A stretch of DNA of 47,185 nucleotides. Source: Ministeria vibrans ATCC 50519. Taxonomy: Eukaryota > Opisthokonta > Filasterea. The stretch lies in contig CALSCP010000986.1 of NCBI GenBank assembly GCA_943704425.1, positions 14,942-62,126 on the forward strand, read 5' to 3'. Within the stretch, counting starts at the first letter, position 1; every line of letters starts with the position of its first letter. Both the position numbers and the translations under genes were made by a program. Below the pieces are notes generated by a model that saw nothing but the letters and a program-made list of their open reading frames with translations, searched no databases and had not been told where the DNA came from. This document shows, in pieces, positions 23,447 through 34,433 of this stretch.

Positions 23447-26400
23447 TCAGACACACAAGTGACACAACAACTTGTTGACGGCAACATCCCAGGATGGACC
23501 CAGCTGTAGACGGTAGGGCAGTGACGGCGTGGTGCGTTCGGCAACTTTAAGCCACAGATTGCCGCGTACCATCAGATGCTGCTGCGCAGAGTCAACAAAG
23601 CGTTGGGTCGCAAAGTAGGCACGCAAGACGGCCACCACAAGCGCCGTGCCAATAAGCGCATAGGCCCTCTCGCTTGCCTCCACGCCCAATGACCGAATCC
23701 CCGCCATGTGCAGCATCTCCATAATTCGCTCGAGCGACGTACCCAACGCCCCGTGGAGAGACACGTCACGCACGTCCCACGCGCCGTCCGCACGACAGCA
23801 ACTCTTCAGACGTTCCATGTCCACTCGCGCTGCACACATTTTGATGCCCCGTGTCAGCTCGTCCGCCACCGGCACGTCCACACACAGCACCTTGTACATC
23901 AACCTGCCATCGTAGCCCCCTCGGTCGCGTGTCTGACTCTCCTCAAACCCAGTCGCCGTCTCGATAGTTGTTTCCTTCTCGGTGTTGCTCGATTTCATAA
24001 ACTGCTTCGATGACAACCGCCTCTGCTCCACCTCCTTCTTCATGCGTCGTGGTGACACACACTTCTCACTATGTACGTTGCGTATCACCTGGTCTCTCTG
24101 TTCTTCAAGTTCCCGCACGGTATCCGCCGGAATACTCTCCGTCTCCACCAACGATTGGAAATTCTCACGACGTCCACGTTCCTTCGGTTCCGCATCTCCT
24201 GTCGACTGCACCTTGCTACGCAACCGCAGTTTCTTCAATGGCAACGGCGCTGTCACACTCGTCGGAGTGGGCACAACAGGCGTTGCTGCTACTGCTGCGG
24301 GCTTCTTGGGCATTGGCTTAGCCTTGGGCCGCGGCGCAACATTGAGTGCCTCACTCAGTTCTGATTCTTCTCGACTGTCACAAAAGCGCGCCTTAAACGA
24401 ATGCGCTGGTGGCACAGCAGCAGCAGCGGCGGCAGCAACAAATAATTCGTGGTGTGCTGTTGATTCGGTCGTTTCCTCCTTGTCCTTGAAGACCTCCCTG
24501 GCAATCTTGGAAGTACCACCACCATCCCCATCAGAACTCCAATCTTCATCGCTGCTACAATCATCGTCATCATCATCATCACCACCACCACCACCACCAC
24601 CACCACCACCATCACCACCACCACCAGGCCCACTTGCTTTGGTACTGCCGGCAAGTGTTGAGCGCCGACTCGACAGCATCGAGAGTAGACTATCAAACGT
24701 GTCGGTGGGAGGTGCCTGTTCCGCGAGGGGCTTAGAGTCACGCGTGACAGGCGTCTTTGACAGAGACTTTCCGAAGCGGATGCTCGACAGTAGTCCCGCC
24801 CTTTCGCTTGTACTGGTCGATTCTTGCGCCGGAGCAGAATCTCTAACGGTAGCAAAGCCACTGGATGGTGGGGCCGGCGGCGGCGGCGGCGCTTGCACAC
24901 AGGCGGGAGGCGGACAGGGTGCAGGCGAGGCTGCAGTGGCCTGGCAAAATTTGTTGCCACGAAGGCGGTCCGAAAGCGAAGCCATCTTGCCACCACGAGA
25001 GGCACCCTTGCCACCCAACTTACCAAACAAGCCAGTGCGAGCGGTTTCCGTGGTCGGAGGTGCAGGAGGCGGAGGCGGACCGGCACCAAACGCAAGTCTT
25101 TGAGCAGGTGGTGGAGGCGGAGGTGGACCAGCACCAAACGCAAGTCCTTGGGCAGGTGGTGGAGGCGGAGGTGGACCACCGCCACCGACACTGGGTGGTG
25201 ATGGTGCAGAAGAAGGTGCCGGCGGCGGAGAGAGTCTTCGGTGATGACTCCTTCCTAGTGCCACACGTGGCTCTTCCTGTGCCACCTCCAGCTTAGGTTT
25301 GATCACCAACATGTTCTTTTGCTTCTCATCAGGCAACGTGAAAAGTGAGGTCTCACCCGCATCGTCATCACACAGGTCCATCGAAACTTTGTGAAATCCT
25401 CCAAATTTGCGCTTCTTCATCTTCTTCTTTGTCTCTTCCCGTCGGTCCTCCTCTTCTTCCTCTTCTTCCTCCTCTTCTACTTCTTCTTGGCACGCCTCCT
25501 CTAAATCGTACTCGCATTCATCCGCTTCGCCGCCCTCAAAATTGATGGCGTTCCCATACGCACCAGGTTTCCCGTTTTCACAGCTGTGCGAGTCCGAGAA
25601 AAACGACGTATCACTACGCATGTCACCGCCTTCTTCCTCGTCCATCGACGCGGAACCCCAAGAGTCAAGCGAAGATGCATTGTTCTCGTCTTTGATCTGT
25701 GCACTTCCAACGCTACCACTCGAATGACGGCGACTGTTATCGGCGGGTGCTGGCATGGCGGCCATCGCAAACGATGACGAGTCGGGAATCGGCGGACGAG
25801 GCGCACGCTCAAAAGGGCTGCGCAGCGAGAGAATGCCGCGCTTGCTGACCGCCTCATCGCCAATGTAGCTGTCCTTCTGGCCCATGCCTACCATCACCCC
25901 TTGATGGCGGGGCCGTCCTACCAGCGACCGAAACACCGTATCGGGTGCTTCGTGGCCCGCAAACCCAGCCTATGAAAAATCCACAAAATGGATCGTAATA
26001 ATATTATAAATTAATACTAATAAATTTATTATTATTATTATTATTATTATTAAAATAATACTTTGTACCTTGGTTGTGTCCGCGCCCATGTCAATGACAC
26101 AGGGAAGAATATCGTCTTCCTCCATTGCCTGTGCTTCTTCCATCGATGCAAAAAAATTGTTGTCGTCATTCTTCTCCATGGGCTCGGGAATGGGTGGCGG
26201 AGTGGGGGCGTCGGCGCACTCAAACACAGACTTGTCCTTCACCGAAACAGCATCAACTAATTTGGGCGCATGAGGGGACCGTCGGTTTCGCCTTAGCGAC
26301 TCCTGCCCCGCCGCTGGATCCATCTCTTTCTTGGGTTCACCGCGCAAGCGCAACACAAGGTGCAGAGTGGCATCCTCGCCGACGTTGTAGCTCTCCAGCA

Positions 26401-29400
26401 GATCCGAGTCCGCTCCCAACTGACGTCCACCAAAGATGATGCGTTGCTGGTCGGCTGGGATTCCTTCTTGATTCTGCACGGACCGCTTTAGATCGGCCAC
26501 AGTGACAAGGTCACTAACAGTGATTGTCTTGCCCGTGAGTGACTTCACGTGCAGTCGTCGTCGAGTGGCACGGTTTCGCGAGGGCACTCGTAATGATTCG
26601 GCACTCGATTCTTGCACACGTCGACGCTCCTCCTCGCGTTCTCGCTTCAACTCGAGCTCGTCAAGACGCTCAGCTTCACGTTGCTCCTCAACGCGACGCT
26701 GCGCTTCGTCCAAAATCTCCTCGGCATAGCCCGACGACCCTCGCAGTTCGGCTGCAATCGTCGAGTGTTGCTCGGCGAGTCGCAGAAACTCGCTTGCGTA
26801 CTCTTCGGCTTCGACGTGCGATCGCTCCTGCAACGCCATGCTCCACAGCTGTGCTGCACACTGCATACGAGTCCACACACAATCGTCATTGGTAGATTCG
26901 TTGTCATCGTCATCATCGGTGATCGTAATTTGCTCGGCGGCTCGCTCGTACACATTGCTGAGCATCAGGCGCGCACGCAGTGCATTGCCCATGGTAAACG
27001 CCTGGTCTGCCTCGCCCACAAGCTGCAACACGCGCACACGGTCGTGTACATCCACCGGACCACTAGTGCCACCACTCCCATCACCATCATGCGCAGACGA
27101 CTCCTTGCTGTCGTCGTTGAAGCCGATGTACGCGAGCTCATCAACCGTCTCGGCAGCAACCAGCTCGGCAACAGAGGGCGCATCACGTGGTACCTCTTCA
27201 CCCTCGTGACGTTCCTCAATCGCCACAAAGCTAGTGTGCTGCGTGACAATCTGATACTCAATGCTCATGCGCGTAATAGCGTCCTTGGTGGTTCTCTTGC
27301 GCATCTTGCACTCAACGGCATCGTCCGCAAACGCGCCCTCTTCCCAGTCACGAATCATGCTGCGCGCCGCCAACTGGTGCAACGTACGCCCATGGCGGTC
27401 CTTGTGGCCCTCGGCCGTGACCACCGTCTCAATGGGCATGCCATTGGCGCGAGCGTGCAGCTTCGCCTGACGACAGTACCCCACAAAGCCATAGATGAGC
27501 TGACGCGTGCCCGAATAGAGCGACACAATTCGAGCGGGTGCTTGCACGTTGCCATTGTCATCGCCGTCCGCATCGTCTCGGTGCGTGATCCATTCAACAC
27601 GCACATCGCTGAGTGCCATGCGACTCGCACGTTCAACTTGTGCGCGCAACTGATGCCGCCAGCGCGACTTCTTGTCGTCCACAAGCACCTCGCAACAGCC
27701 TCCGCCACACCGCGCCAGCGCACGTACCATGTAGCGTGCACAGCCTTCGCCACAGCCCACAGTGAACACACGCCACTGTTCACTGTGCGTGCGCACCTGT
27801 GCCTGCACCTGCACACCTCCACTTGACAGATTGCCATCTGTAAATACAATGGCATTGCGCACGTGCGATGATGACGACGACGACGACGACGACGACGACT
27901 TGCACACGTGATGTTCTGTCTCGGTAAGCACATAAAGCGACTGAAGTGCGCTCGCAAGGTCCGAACCGCCCCAATTCGCTTGGGCGTGCGTTACATAGTC
28001 AATCGCACGCAAAATGGAGTCACCATCGTGACACGGCTGTGCGGTGGGAAAGAGATAGTCGTGACCCGAACCAAAGGTAAGCAGATTGAAGCGACAGGAG
28101 GACGCGAGGGTGGGATCGTCACGGAGCGACTCGAGCGTTCCAATGACGGCTGTTTTGAGCGAGGCCAGAGCGCCTTGTTCTGCCATGGACGCCGACTGAT
28201 CCAACACAAGCACAATGTCGGTGTGGGCGGCACGCGGTGCTTCAAACTCGGGATAAAACGCGAGCATGCACGCCTGATGGCCCGACGTTGGATCCATTTC
28301 AACAGTCATGCGCGGCACATGAATCTCGGCAAGGCCTACCAGAAGGGTAAAGTCACCGCCAAGCGAACAGGAGCCGGCATGCACCAATCGTGCCGTCGCG
28401 AGAGTGTCGGTGCGCTTGAGACGGACCGAATCGGCATGTGTGGGACTGACCAGGGTGCGAATAGGAAAGGGCATATTGACTGCGACCTCAATGGACATCT
28501 CGCCGCCATCATCTCCGTCCGTCTGCACCGTCTGCACGTCACGCTGAAGTGTTGTCGCAGCAGCGGCGTCGCGCTGACCGGGAGCCACCGAGCCCGGCAG
28601 TGTAAATGCAATGTCGTCGCCTTCGCACGCGAGCTCGGCCACATACGTGATCTTGATGAGCACCGTTGCCTTTGGCGGGAGATTGCCAACGCTCACAGTG
28701 AACACGTCGGGAGTCTCTTCGTCCATGAGGTAGGCGCCATGGCCCTTGCTGATGGCCTCGCGGTACTCGCGACGTGCCTGTTCCTTCTCTTTGACAACTC
28801 CCACAACGTGTTTGCCATTGATGTACGCCTCAAAGCCACAGACGGCGGCGCGTTCGTCGAGCGGAAACACATACTTGGCCTCGATGGGCACCGTCGACTG
28901 GTTCTGGTAGCGTTGCAGCACGACCACACGCGACACCATGTCCTGCATGCGGGCACGCACATGGACAGCACGCAGCGGTAGACGCGCGCCACTCTTGCTC
29001 TGCAGACCCGGCACGATCTTTTCCATGGGGTTTGCCTGACTCAGTGGCTTTACGGCACCCTCACTGATATTGCAGTTGTTGTCGTTGTCTGTGGTTGGCG
29101 CTGAGACATCAAGAGTGAGAGGAGACGCCTCCGGCTGTTTTTGTTGTTTTTGTTGTTGCTGACTGATGTACTCGGAGAGGGACTGAGCGGGAGGTGGGTC
29201 AACGGGAAGGCGAAAGCGAATGAGATAGCGAAGGCGCTGTTGGGCTGGGGTATAGACGCAAAACTCGTTGCGGACAAAGTCCGACTGTGCGACGCCCATG
29301 CTGCTGTGGAAGCCATCGGGGGCGCTGGTGAGGTGCGACTGGGGGCTCGTGAACTCTTTGGACTTGCCCAGAGCAACGTCACACACAAAGACAGAGCGCA

Positions 29401-31220
29401 CACGGCTGGTGGGACCGGGCAGGGCAAAAGGAAGGGAGGTGGCAATCTCGTCGGCAAAGTAGATGCCACTGCCCAGCATGCCGCCGTCGGAGCGTCGCAC
29501 ACCATGGTCATCGACAGCAACGCTGGGCATGAGTAGACCGCGTTTGAGGATACCAAGGACATTGGCGGGGCGACTGGCGTGCAGCAGTCTACGCTGGTTG
29601 GGCATAGCGCGTGCATAGCGACGGTCGTCGGAGCGCCGGAGGACCTTGTAGACAGCGTCCACAATGAGAGTATCATTAGAAGTGGCAGCGCAATCGGTGT
29701 TGTTGTTGTTGCTGTTGTTGTTGTACAGTGATGCACACACGTTGGCGTATTCTTCCGAAAGTGCGGCAACGGGAACAAGTTCGGCGCCCAGAGCATTGTA
29801 GCGCTGGTCCGTCTCGTTGCCCGACGAGCCACCGGCGGCCGCATGACCACATGACTCGGAGACGGTCGCTAAATCACGCATCAGTTGGCAAACCTCGAGT
29901 TGTTGTGCAACCGCTGCGAGCGTGGTGAGCGGTGGTCGCTCAGGAGAGGGAACAAGGGCGTAGTAGTCGTTGGTGAGACGCTGAAGTGTCTTCTCTGTGG
30001 TCGTCGCATTCGTGTGGCGCAGAGTGTTTTCAAGCTGACGCAGCACCGCCTCGGCATCTTCAATGTGCGACAGAGCCAGGGCGCCCACGGGGGTGCTCAC
30101 AAGATTTGCAAGTTCCGTTTCGGCGTCGGCAAACAGCTCGTTGACGACGTGCTGCAGAGCCGGCTCGAGGCTGGACGGAGGTGCCGCAGCACGGGCCCGA
30201 GGCGAACCAATGCGAACAGCAGTGAGACGCATCTTGCGACAGAGTGCGGGGGCGGCGGTAAGCTCCTGGTAGACGCAAGCGTAGAGTCGTTCGGCGTCGT
30301 CAAGGGTGTTGGCGTAGCGACAGGTAAAGGTTCCACCCATGGCTGCATTGCTGGTGTCCTTGTCGCTAAGTAGTGTCGACCGATCGATGCAATGAGTAAA
30401 GACGCGATAGGGGAAGCGTCCACCCGTGAGCGCTTTGGCGGAGACGACGGTGGCGACGTGCAGTTCGACCGCACGATATTCCAGTGACTCATCAAAATGG
30501 TCATCGGCGTCATCATCGCGCGGCAGCGTAGCGGCAACGACACAGCCGCGCGCAATCGAGTAGGCGTCGTCGTCGAAGCACTCGGTGTTCCTGTCGGAAG
30601 GGAACGGCGTGGGTGTGTAGCGACGCAGAAAGTCTGAGTCGGACAGGACAGCAAGCGGATGGCCCGACGACAGAGCGGAGTGCGCAGGGGTACAAGGAGT
30701 TGTCACCTTGGATGGTAAGGACGCTGCCCCAACGCGACCCTTCCTAAGCTCGTCGCTTGCGCCCAGTGCGACGGGAGCAAAGTCGCGAACTTGCTGCACA
30801 ACGCCCGCGCCAAGCGACGCGCTGACGAAGCGCATCGTCACGATGGGGATGCCCCGCTTCTGCGCCGACTTGTACTTGAACGACGTTTCTTTCAGCCCCT
30901 CCGCGACGACGTGCGTGGTCTACAACAGACAGACAGAGGAACAAGCGAAACAGTCAGCAAAAAAAAAACCATAACATTTCCTTTTTTTTTTTTTTTTGAG
31001 TTGCGTTATTCAGAGAGGAAGGGAGTTTGAAGGAGCAATGGGAGAGATACGCGCGTACGTCGTCGGTGATGATGAAGGAGACTACGCCTCCGTTGCGTGT
31101 GATGGCGTTGCGGAGCTTTTGTTTTTCTTTGTAGCCCATGGAAGTGGGCAGATCCAGAGCGAACTGGAGGCCCTCGAAGAGTGTAGAGGGAGGGTCCTCC
31201 TGGCGACGCTGAGTTGGCAT
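23447..31220 (-). CDS. PARP4: Vault PARP (PARP4) with ubiquitin-like domain and embedded actin fragment
   Basis: Three exons (31220-31059, 30919-26069, 25969-23447) give about 2,511 residues. Parts in order: BRCT (1-95, split by intron 1); helical region; PARP catalytic domain (about 470-630) with the H-Y-E triad at His501 (LLHAS), Tyr541 (GSGIYFAD) and Glu606 (NEFCVY); VIT (690-830); vWA with DQSASM MIDAS (955-1140); coiled coil; a ubiquitin-like domain (1508-1581, SLTGKTIT ... [10 protein letters not shown]). Next come an actin-like segment (about 1658-1722, across intron 2), Glu-rich and Pro-rich FH1-like stretches, and a C-terminal vault-binding region (SLGVE ... [11 protein letters not shown]). 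The C-terminus resembles the MVP-interacting end of human PARP4, so it should reside in vault particles and mono-ADP-ribosylate targets. Human PARP4, as far as I recall, has neither the ubiquitin nor the actin part. Long open frames on the opposite strand are codon-bias shadows. Confidence 0.93.
25970..26068 (-). other. Intron inside the actin-derived segment of PARP4
   Basis: The phase-0 intron (AAG|GTACAAAG ... TTTCATAG|GCT) consists almost entirely of A and T with TAA/TTA repeats. It separates DMGADTTK from AGFAGHEAP, corresponding to a position right after the Lys of the actin phosphate-loop hairpin. Confidence 0.85.
27873..27902 (-). repeat. Serine-coding trinucleotide repeat in PARP4
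   Basis: A GAC/TCG-type trinucleotide tract codes for about 11 serines in the vWA domain of PARP4, between the third strand and the TDGN segment. Confidence 0.8.
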
Positions 31221-31393
31221 GGTCAATGTGGAAAGTAAAAATTTTGATTTTTGACTTTTTTGACATGACATAGACAACAGAACCTTTCTGAAACTGTTGA
31301 TATTAAAATGCTCCAACTCCGAATATAATCAGCATTAAGAAAGTAATGAGCATAATTTATTGAATCATTGTAGACGGGTTTGGGGTTTGAGCG

Positions 31394-31396
<3 letters not shown>

Positions 31397-31480
<84 letters not shown>
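31397..31480. repeat. (GA)42 microsatellite
   Basis: 84 bases of uninterrupted GA between the PARP4 start and the stop of the F-BAR gene. Confidence 0.95.
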
Positions 31481-31483
<3 letters not shown>

Positions 31484-31508
31484 GTGTGTGAAATAGCAGT
31501 TTTGTCGC

Positions 31509-32339
31509 TCAATCAATCGGCTCGCAGTACGCCTCGGGAAAGATTCCCTCTTGGCCGTTACATCGGCCCTTCCTAGAATACACAGTAGTGAGCTTCAGCA
31601 CAAAATACACACCAAGCCACGTACCACCAGCCATCTTCGTATTTGGCAGTGACGTCTACAATGTCCCCCTCCATAATGTTCAGCTCGTCTTCCTTCTGCG
31701 ACTCATAGTCAAACAGCACACGTGCATGACCAATCACCGGTTCTTCCTCCTCCTCATACTACAGAGATGGAGTATGTTGAGAATAGTGAGTGTGAGCTCA
31801 AAAAAAGGTGTTGATGTTTCATACGTATTGCGCCTCTTGTTCGTCGTCGGAAAACTCATCTTGCGCAGACTGAGTGCTCGGTTGATGTGCTACACAGACA
31901 ACACACAAAACAATCAGAATGCAACTATTATTCAAATTGTTATATCTTTCTGCGTACTGAGATTGGGTTTGCGCTCGTAACCGCCCACAGAAGAAATATC
32001 TTCAACAGTAAACAGCGCTTGTCTACACGCATTTTTTTAGCACGTCCCGTCCCATCAATCCGTGCACAAAAAAAACAGTGAAAAACTATTAATTGAATGT
32101 TACCTATGATCGTGCGAATCCTGCTGGAGAGTAATCATGGTCTTGAACTCGTGGTCTGGCTTGCTCCGGCCCAGTGCCTCGCACAGCGAACTCTCCATCT
32201 TGTAGATGGTCGCCCGCAGGGACAAAATCCGCCGTTTGTTGTCGTTTAGTTGCTCCATCACATCAGCCTAAGCATTATAACATCATTATAATTATTATAT
32301 CACCTGGATACTCTCTCCTTCTATATCTCTTTGTATGTG

Positions 32340-32374
<35 letters not shown>

Positions 32375-33460
32375 CTGTACCTGGCCCTGCTCGTCCGCAA
32401 ATGACGGTGTCTGGTTGTAGCGTTCAGCGAGGTTCTCAATTCCAGCAAGGGTCTTCTCTGTGGCTCTCAAGTCCTCCTCAAACACCCGAATGCGCTGCTC
32501 GAGACGCGTCTGACGCCGTTGCGCGTCCATTGGATTGCGCTTATCCTCCTCCTACATACATATATGTACACACACAGAGAAAGGAGGAATGAAGAGAGGA
32601 ATAAAGAGAAAGAGAGAGAGAGGAGAAAGAAACAAAGTGATAGAGAGAGAGAGAAAGTGTGTGTGTGTGAGAGAGAGGAGGGAGAAGGAAAGACACAAAG
32701 TGAAAGTGATAGCAAAAGACAGTAAAATAAATGTGAGTGAGTGTGTGCAACTCGCATAAGAGCTGATTGTGGTACGTAGCAGTCGTAAAGGACCTCGGGC
32801 GGTCGTGTAGAGCCCGTTCCTTTAATTTCAGCCGCTTTTTGAATATCTCCAAGTTCGTCAATGGATGTCACAGCAGATTCCAATCGAGAACATCCCTATA
32901 AAAGAAGAAAAATGAGTTCGTTCATTCTATTCGTTTTTTTTTCTCTATCATGTTTGGTACCGTTTCGTGTTCGTGAAGGAACGACTGCAGATTCTGTTGG
33001 TACTGCGACAAAAGAGCCTTCAAGTAGCTTAATCGCGATGCTTCAAGCACTTGCAATTCCTATAATACAATAATGAAAAAATAAAATACAATAGATTAAA
33101 GCCCATCCTCGCTGGTTCTCTCTCCCTCACACACAATCTCATTGGTCGCTCCTCTCCCACACCCAACGTCGCCCAAACATCTCTCTGTCACTTGTCTCTC
33201 ACTGCGTACATGGCACCCGTGCTCCATTGCGGCCTCCCACTGCCGTCGTGCCTTCTCCAGCTTCTTCACGCCCACTCGGTACTCCTTGTCCTTCTTCTCA
33301 ACCTCCTCCTCCAGCTTCTTCGCACTCTTCAGATACTTGGAAATTTCCTTGTCCGTGTACACACGCCCCTTGCCACTGTTGGCGCTCGTGTACTGGTCCC
33401 AAGCCGTCTCCATATCGCGCACTTTGAAAAAGTACGATCTCTTGAGCTGTGTGTACGTAC
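31509..33460 (-). CDS. F-BAR, HR1 and SH3 protein of the Toca/CIP4 type, N-terminus missing
   Basis: Toca proteins bend membranes and link Cdc42 to actin nucleation. At least eight exons are seen. The most upstream (about 33448-33195) holds the F-BAR coiled coil: [25 protein letters not shown], then [20 protein letters not shown]. The following exons give [23 protein letters not shown] and [21 protein letters not shown]. An HR1-like coil ([34 protein letters not shown] ... [25 protein letters not shown], 32550-32105) is the usual Cdc42/Rho-binding element. The C-terminal SH3 ([23 protein letters not shown] ... [24 protein letters not shown]) ends at the TGA at 31509-31511. The first roughly 100 residues of the F-BAR domain should lie upstream but are not present between here and the N run at 33626-33634. 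Confidence 0.85.
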
Positions 33461-33549
33461 AAACACACACACAAAAAGAGAATCAGACATTCTATCACTT
33501 TGACTCTCGCTTTGGCTTCTTTCTCCGTCCTTTCTCTCTCTCTCCTCCT

Positions 33550-33551
<2 letters not shown>

Positions 33552-33625
<74 letters not shown>

Positions 33626-33634
33626 NNNNNNNNN
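33552..33634. repeat. (CA)n(TA)n tract ending in nine Ns
   Basis: A CA microsatellite runs into TA repeats (about 33580-33625) and then nine unresolved bases (33626-33634), an assembly gap of unknown true size. Confidence 0.9.
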
Positions 33635-33694
33635 CAGGTCAAGTTAGACGCCAATATGCTTCGGCGTCACCTTGAAACTAAACGTCGTCTTTTG

Positions 33695-34263
33695 TTACCC
33701 TCCTCCGCTGCGAGGCTCACGGCGTCCGCCACTGCGCGAGAACTCCACAACAATCCTAAGAGTGGGACGGGGCCCAGGGGAATGCGATGTGGTGAGGAGA
33801 GCGACAGCACGAGCGAAGTGAGTCACTTCAGACTAACACAGAGAGAGAGAGAGAGAGAGAGGGAGAGACAGATAGACAGACAAACAAACAAACAAGACCC
33901 GATCGGGCTGCCTGCCGGCGGGGGGGTGCGCAGGCAGGGCGGGGGGCGGAGGGCGCGTACCGTTCGCCGCAGAAGTCGCGGCCGTTGAGGTTGTAGACGG
34001 CGTCGTCGGCATCGCGCGGATCGTCAAACTCAAGAAACCCATAGCCCTGCTTTAATGCCATCGACCGGATCTACCAGACCAGAGCGCGCTGTGTGTTAGC
34101 CGTCCCCATCCCCCTGGCCCGCCACGTGTCCAACGAAGCAGCCATTGTATTTTTCTTTTCTTTTTTTCTTATTGATTACTCGGCCGTATTTTCCAAACGC
34201 GCGTTCTACGTCGCGTTCGCGAGCACTGTGGTGGAGGCGGCCAATATAGATTCGATTGCTCAT
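33695..34263 (-). CDS. Short single-RRM SR-like RNA-binding protein
   Basis: Three exons (34263-34180; about 34077-33962; about 33752-33695) splice to about 85 residues. RNP2 is IYIGRL (residues 5-10), RNP1 is GYGFLEFDD, and the domain closes with NLNGRDFCGERIVVEFSR. This is the first RRM of the SRSF4/5/6 type. After it only SGGRREPRSGGG remains before the TAA at 33695-33697, so the usual pseudo-RRM and long RS tail are absent. The next bases to the left are the N-run gap, so a longer isoform with further exons cannot be excluded. Likely role: pre-mRNA splicing or mRNP assembly, inferred from the RRM alone. Confidence 0.8.
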
Positions 34264-34433
34264 ATTGAAATAAACTGTAATCCAATTATCCAAAAAGAAT
34301 ATAAAAGATGCAATTTGAAAACAAAAGTTATAATGTACGACGTGAAGATGTTGATCATGATGCTGCTGGGGATAGTAGTAGTAGGAGGTAGTGGTGGTGG
34401 TGGTGGTGGTGTTGGTAGTCGGTGAACGCTTGA

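Noticed and set aside
23982-25103. 373-codon plus-strand frame opposite the PARP4 C-terminal exon
   Set aside because: Low-complexity Ser/Pro/Gly translation, antisense to the vault-binding and Pro-rich parts of PARP4.
23447-25969. Stand-alone formin- or WASP-like gene beginning with an actin remnant
   Set aside because: The poly-Pro tracts suggested it, but the phase-0 splice to the upstream exon completes the actin hairpin and the C-terminus matches the PARP4 vault-binding region, so it is the last PARP4 exon.
26612-28981. Long plus-strand open frames (404 and 357 codons) opposite PARP4
   Set aside because: They are antisense to continuous, domain-rich PARP4 coding sequence and resemble no protein; they follow from strong third-position GC bias.
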